From positions 1-9,537 of the forward strand of contig CAKVLT010000074.1 of assembly GCA_934757945.1 (NCBI GenBank): a DNA stretch of 9,537 nt, given 5' to 3'. The notes under the pieces were generated by a model. It was not told the DNA's origin. It searched no databases and was given only the letters and a program-made list of their open reading frames with translations. This DNA comes from an uncultured Bulleidia sp. (GTDB lineage: Bacteria; Bacillota_I; Bacilli_A; Erysipelotrichales; Erysipelotrichaceae). A program made the position numbers and the translations under genes. Shown here one piece after another: positions 5,954 through 9,537 of this stretch. How positions within the stretch are numbered: position 1 is the stretch's first letter; the number at the start of each line of letters is the position of its first letter.

Positions 5954-7099
5954 ATGGCAAACAGAATCTCATTAAACCCTGTTTCCTACCATGGAGCAGG
6001 TGCAGTTCAGGAAGTCGTCACAGAAATCAAAGCGCACGGCTTTACAAAAGCTTTTGTAGCAAGTGATCCTGATCTTGTAAAATTCAATGTCACTTCCAAA
6101 GTAACAGATTTACTGGAAAAAGCAGGCATTCCTTATGAACTGTATTCCAACATCAAACCAAACCCTACTATTGAAAACGTTACTTCCGGTGTAGAAGCTT
6201 TCAAAAAGAGCGGAGCTGACTGTATCGTTGCTGTAGGTGGTGGTTCCTCCATGGACACATCCAAAGCTATTGGTATTATCATCACCAATCCAGAATTTGA
6301 AGATGTACGTTCTTTAGAAGGTGTAGCACCTACAAAGAACCCATGTGTTCCTATCATCGCCGTTCCAACAACAGCCGGAACAGCTGCTGAAGTAACTATC
6401 AACTATGTTATTACAGATGTTGAAAAACAGCGTAAATTCGTTTGTGTTGATACACACGATATGCCAATTGTTGCTGTAGTAGACCCTGAAATGATGTCCA
6501 CAATGCCTAAGGGATTAACAGCTGCTACTGGTATGGATGCTTTAACACATGCCATTGAAGGGTACACAACAAAAGCCGCATGGGAAATGACAGATATGTT
6601 CCACCTGGAAGCTATCCGTTTAATCTCCAAATACCTGCGTTCTGCTGTAAACAATGAAAAAGAAGGCAGAGAAGGTATGGCTCTTGGCGAATATATTGCC
6701 GGTATGGGTTTCTCCAACGTAGGTCTCGGTATTGACCATGCGATGGCACATACATTAAGTGCTCATTATGACACACCTCATGGTGTTGCATGTGCAAGCT
6801 TACTTCCAATTTCCATGGAATTCAACAGAGACTATTCTGGTGAAAAGTACAGAGAAATTGCAAGAGCAATGGGTGTGGAAGGTGTAGATTCCATGAGCCA
6901 GGAAGAATACAGAGACGCTGCCATCAATGCAGTACAGACTCTTTCCAATGATGTTGGTATCAATCCTAAGAATGAAAAGATCACAGAAGAAGATCTGGAT
7001 CAGCTGGCAATTGATGCATTAAATGATGCGTGCTACCCAGGTAACCCAAGAGAAGCTACTAAGGAACAGGTTATCGAATTATTCAGAAAACTGATGTAA
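5954..7099 (+). CDS. fucO: Iron-containing alcohol dehydrogenase, lactaldehyde reductase (FucO) type
   Basis: This 381-residue protein matches Escherichia coli FucO nearly end to end as I remember it: the same MANR start, VRSLEGVAPT, AVPTTAGTAAEVTINYVITD, KFVCVDTHD, AATGMDALTHAIEGY, MGFSNVGLG and GNPREAT. FucO reduces L-lactaldehyde to L-1,2-propanediol with NADH during fucose or rhamnose fermentation; it is a cytoplasmic dimer of group III metal-dependent alcohol dehydrogenases. The dinucleotide loop GGGSSMD is at 95-101. Asp38, in the place of FucO Asp39, fits NAD(H) preference. The metal ligands Asp195, His199, His262 and His276 are all present. The ATG at 5954 follows AAGGAG at a rather long 12 bases. 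No fucose or rhamnose catabolic genes are in the window, so the true aldehyde could differ. A terminator follows, and a Rex-like site precedes. Confidence 0.88.
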   Translation: MANRISLNPVSYHGAGAVQEVVTEIKAHGFTKAFVASDPDLVKFNVTSKVTDLLEKAGIPYELYSNIKPNPTIENVTSGVEAFKKSGADCIVAVGGGSSMDTSKAIGIIITNPEFEDVRSLEGVAPTKNPCVPIIAVPTTAGTAAEVTINYVITDVEKQRKFVCVDTHDMPIVAVVDPEMMSTMPKGLTAATGMDALTHAIEGYTTKAAWEMTDMFHLEAIRLISKYLRSAVNNEKEGREGMALGEYIAGMGFSNVGLGIDHAMAHTLSAHYDTPHGVACASLLPISMEFNRDYSGEKYREIARAMGVEGVDSMSQEEYRDAAINAVQTLSNDVGINPKNEKITEEDLDQLAIDALNDACYPGNPREATKEQVIELFRKLM

Positions 7100-7111
7100 G
7101 CATTCCAGACG

Positions 7112-7140
7112 AAAAGGTGAACATATGTTTCACCTTTTTT
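7112..7140 (+). terminator. Intrinsic terminator of the FucO-type gene
   Basis: AAAAGGTGAA (7112-7121) pairs with TTCACCTTTT (7129-7138) around a 7-base loop, and the tail is T-rich (7135-7140). It lies 12 bases after the stop codon. Confidence 0.87.
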
Positions 7141-7203
7141 GTACCATAAATGATATGTATACCTGCACTCCCTCTGATATTTTCATATCTTTCCCAAATA
7201 AGC

Positions 7204-7226
7204 AAATAGTTTTCCCCCGACTATTT
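7204..7226. repeat. Inverted repeat in the convergent intergenic region
   Basis: AAATAGT and ACTATTT form a perfect 7-bp stem around a 9-base loop containing five C (plus strand) or five G (minus strand). It lies between two converging terminators and has no T-tract, so it is not an obvious terminator. I see no gene, promoter or other structure in the rest of 7141-7324. Confidence 0.4.
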
Positions 7227-7324
7227 AACTGCCTATATTATATCTTTTCTAAAAGTCAGTACGCAATAGAGCCATGTTTCACTGCATTTTGAGAAGAATG
7301 CCTGTAAACACCCATTTCGGACAT

Positions 7325-7352
7325 AAAAAAAGCAGAGTGTTTCGAAACACTC
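7325..7352 (-). terminator. Intrinsic terminator of the galM-galK operon
   Basis: A perfect 18-base palindrome, GAGTGTTTCGAAACACTC (7335-7352), is followed on the minus strand by CTGC and seven T (7325-7331). It lies 13 bases after the galactokinase stop codon. Confidence 0.87.
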
Positions 7353-7365
7353 CACTGAACATCAT

Positions 7366-8646
7366 TTAATCGATGACTTTGCATCCACCGTCTTTTCTGA
7401 CTTTCAATACGTGACAGCTGCCTTCGCCGAAGACTTTTTCAATACCTTCTTTATAGACTGCAACATAGTCATCTTCCACAAAGGCCTGGATGGTTCCTGC
7501 AAATCCACCACCGTGAACTCTGACAACACCATGATTACCAAGAAGTTTTTCACTCATGCCGATACCTAAAGATACAGCCTGATTTTGTGCATCACTTGCC
7601 GCAAATACATTCTGCAGGTATTTGAAACTGGAATTGCCGGATTCCTGAATATAGTGTCTGAATCCTTCAAAGTCAGAATTCTGCAAAGCATTTACCAGTT
7701 TGGCAACTCTCTTGTTTTCTTCAAAGAAATGATACGCTCTCAGAACTGCTCTGTCTTTGCATGTTTTTCTTAATTCTGCGATATTTGCGTAGAAGTCATC
7801 CTCATTCACTTCTCTTAAGAAATCCTTACCAAAGAAATTAGCTACCTTTTTCATTTCCTGTGGAATTGCAGCATATTCATCTGTCAGATCTGCATGGCTT
7901 CCTTTTGTATCTACAATACATAAAGAATGATGAAATTTGGAGAAATCCACATCCACATGTTCAATAACAGGTGCAGAAGTATCTTTAAAATCAATAGAAA
8001 TCAGACCACCCACTGCACATCCACACTGATCCATCAGTCCGCATGGTTTACCAAAATAGACATTTTCAGCAAACTGCCCCACTTTGGCAATCGTCACCAT
8101 ATCAATACTCATGTCATTATACAGACCGGAAATAATCGTACCGATAATGGTTTCAAAAGAAGCACTGGAAGATAAACCTGCACCCATCAGGACATCACTT
8201 GTAATAAATGCCTTGAATCCGCCAATGGTATATCCTTCCTGAGACAGCTTATATAAAACACCTCTGATAAGACCTTCGGAAGTACCTTCTTCCTCATCTC
8301 TTTTTTCCAGATCATTCAAATCAATCTCCTGAATATCAAAACTGTCGGAAACTACTTTGACACTGCCTTCTTTTTTACTGACAATACCAATGCCGTCCAG
8401 ATTGATAGCAGCCGCAAGAACACAACCGTGCTGGTGATCTGTATGATTACCACCTACTTCACTTCTTCCTGCTGCGCTGTAGATACCTACCTCTTCATCA
8501 CCATAAAGAGAAATGTATTTATCAATGGCTTTTACATATCTTTCTCTTTGATACTCCAGTAAAGATTCATCCGCATACAGATCTTTGATCTTTTCATCCA
8601 GTTCATGATTCTGGATATTTTGTTTTAATGCACTCGCTAAAATCAT
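7366..8646 (-). CDS. galK: Galactokinase (GHMP kinase family)
   Basis: This 426-residue cytoplasmic enzyme phosphorylates galactose at C1 with ATP, the first committed step of the Leloir pathway. The three GHMP motifs are present: motif I AGRSEVGGNHTDHQHG at 59-74, the ATP-binding loop MGAGLSSSAS at 154-163, and motif III VRVHGGGFAGT at 375-385. Arg61 and Asp206 (in GLMDQ) fit the catalytic Arg and Asp of known galactokinases. It is about 40 residues longer than the Escherichia coli enzyme (382), with an N-terminal extension before motif I. Motif I is unusual: GNHTDHQ replaces the common GEHTDYN, so the sugar-contacting Glu is Asn67. The ATG at 8646 follows AAAGGGA located in the end of galM, with 2 bases between the genes. 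The galM neighbour supports a galactose role; a related sugar remains possible. Confidence 0.85.
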   Translation of the reverse strand: MILASALKQNIQNHELDEKIKDLYADESLLEYQRERYVKAIDKYISLYGDEEVGIYSAAGRSEVGGNHTDHQHGCVLAAAINLDGIGIVSKKEGSVKVVSDSFDIQEIDLNDLEKRDEEEGTSEGLIRGVLYKLSQEGYTIGGFKAFITSDVLMGAGLSSSASFETIIGTIISGLYNDMSIDMVTIAKVGQFAENVYFGKPCGLMDQCGCAVGGLISIDFKDTSAPVIEHVDVDFSKFHHSLCIVDTKGSHADLTDEYAAIPQEMKKVANFFGKDFLREVNEDDFYANIAELRKTCKDRAVLRAYHFFEENKRVAKLVNALQNSDFEGFRHYIQESGNSSFKYLQNVFAASDAQNQAVSLGIGMSEKLLGNHGVVRVHGGGFAGTIQAFVEDDYVAVYKEGIEKVFGEGSCHVLKVRKDGGCKVID

Positions 8647-8648
8647 AC

Positions 8649-9537
8649 TCAGTCCCTTTCTGTTGTAAATGTGTATGTTGTATAAGAACGATACGTCTCT
8701 CCTGCTTTCAATACTGTAGGAGACGGATCTTCTTTATGAATACTGTCAGGCATGTATTGCGTTTCAATACATAATGCATCTTTTTCTTCCAGAGGAAGAT
8801 TTCCCTTACCAGCCTGTCCTGCAAGATAATTGGCACTGTATATCTGTGCCTGTGGAAGTGAGGTAGATACTGTCAGAGTAATACCCGTTTCCTTACACGT
8901 TAACTGTACCTGATTCTTGTTTGCATCAAACAGGAACGGATGATCATACCCCTTTCCAATCTTTGTCTGTTCATGAGGAATCTGCAGATTATCTCCAATT
9001 CTTGTCGGAGTTCTGAAATCAAACGGGGTACCCATCACGTCAATAATCTCTCCATTGAACAGTCCGTCTGTATCCACACAGCCAATCTGACTGCCTTTTA
9101 CGCATAAGACATGATCCAGTATCGAACATGGCCTGCCACTCAGATTAAAGTAGGAATGGTTGGTCAGATTCACAAGCGTATCTTTGTCCGTAGAGGCTTC
9201 ATAATGTGCTGTTAAAGAACTGCCTGAAAGTACATACTGCACTTTCACTTCCAGCTTTCCAGGATATCCTTCTTCACCATCCTGTGCAGTGTACGTAAAT
9301 AACACACCGTCTTCCAGGAAAGTATAGTCAAAGAATTTATACGAGAAACCATCTATTCCCCCATGCAGGGAGTTAGGCCCGTTGTTTACAGGCACATGGT
9401 ACTCTGTATCTCCAAGTGTAAAAGTGCCTTTTGCAATTCTATTGCACACTCTTCCTACAAAAGCGCCTAGATACGTACCATCTTTTTTTGCATAGTCTTC
9501 TTCATGTGCAAATCCCAGAACACAGTCTGTCCACTGT
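8649..9537 (-). CDS. galM: Aldose 1-epimerase (mutarotase), N-terminus beyond the window
   Basis: The visible 295 C-terminal residues belong to a GalM-type mutarotase, which interconverts alpha and beta anomers of galactose and glucose and supplies alpha-galactose to galactokinase. Family landmarks in order are DCVLGF near the cut end, TYLGAFVGRVCNRIA, the substrate-binding His in NSLHGG, the catalytic His in NLTNHSYFNLSG, the sugar-contacting Asp in YDHPFLFD, and the catalytic Glu in CIETQYMPDS. The frame stays open to the window edge. A GTG at 9449 inside the conserved GRVCNRI block is therefore not a real start; I judge that perhaps 40 residues are missing. The TGA stop lies 2 bases before the galK ATG, so the genes form one operon, galM first. 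Confidence 0.92.
   Translation of the reverse strand, partial: QWTDCVLGFAHEEDYAKKDGTYLGAFVGRVCNRIAKGTFTLGDTEYHVPVNNGPNSLHGGIDGFSYKFFDYTFLEDGVLFTYTAQDGEEGYPGKLEVKVQYVLSGSSLTAHYEASTDKDTLVNLTNHSYFNLSGRPCSILDHVLCVKGSQIGCVDTDGLFNGEIIDVMGTPFDFRTPTRIGDNLQIPHEQTKIGKGYDHPFLFDANKNQVQLTCKETGITLTVSTSLPQAQIYSANYLAGQAGKGNLPLEEKDALCIETQYMPDSIHKEDPSPTVLKAGETYRSYTTYTFTTERD

Noticed and set aside
7274..7372. Short plus-strand frame (about 32 codons) starting at an ATG in the convergent intergenic region
   Set aside because: It has no ribosome binding site and runs straight through the galK terminator hairpin and into the end of galK.
9447..9449. GTG as the start codon of the epimerase
   Set aside because: It lies inside the conserved GRVCNRI block, and the frame upstream continues with family-typical sequence to the window edge.

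Overview
The window looks like chromosomal DNA of a low-GC Bacillota, probably an anaerobic, gut-type member of the Clostridia or Erysipelotrichia. The evidence is AGGAGG-type ribosome binding sites, many hairpin-plus-T-tract terminators, an L-box (lysine) riboswitch, AT-rich codon use and fermentative gene content. I cannot name the genus. It holds eight protein genes: six on the minus strand and two on the plus strand.

Left edge (1-120): the first 75 bases match, on the minus strand, the 5' end of a group IIC intron that continues off the window. It sits just behind the intrinsic terminator of the first operon, which is the classical target of this intron class.

121-3570 (minus strand): a two-gene operon encodes an AGCS-family sodium:amino-acid symporter and a YtcJ-type metal-dependent amidohydrolase, 2 bases apart. 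Its leader is a complete L-box lysine riboswitch with a terminator and a visible antiterminator alternative, behind a recognisable promoter. Lysine should therefore switch the operon off. This suggests a role in obtaining lysine or a lysine derivative, which is not the usual assignment for either protein family.

3542-5243: a MarR-type regulator and a small flavodoxin form a minus-strand operon with a near-consensus promoter and a perfect palindromic operator. The pair resembles the bilQ and bilS components of bilirubin-reductase loci, but no bilR is present. A single-pass membrane protein with an extracytoplasmic PDZ domain follows, also on the minus strand.

5298-7140 (plus strand): a TetR/AcrR-type regulator is followed by an iron-containing alcohol dehydrogenase of the FucO (lactaldehyde reductase) type, with a candidate Rex (NADH-sensing) operator over the dehydrogenase promoter.

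7141-9537: a short convergent intergenic region, then galactokinase and aldose 1-epimerase (Leloir pathway) on the minus strand as galM-galK. The 5' end of galM lies beyond the window.

The most novel items are the lysine riboswitch in front of a symporter-amidohydrolase pair and the group IIC intron end behind that operon's terminator.
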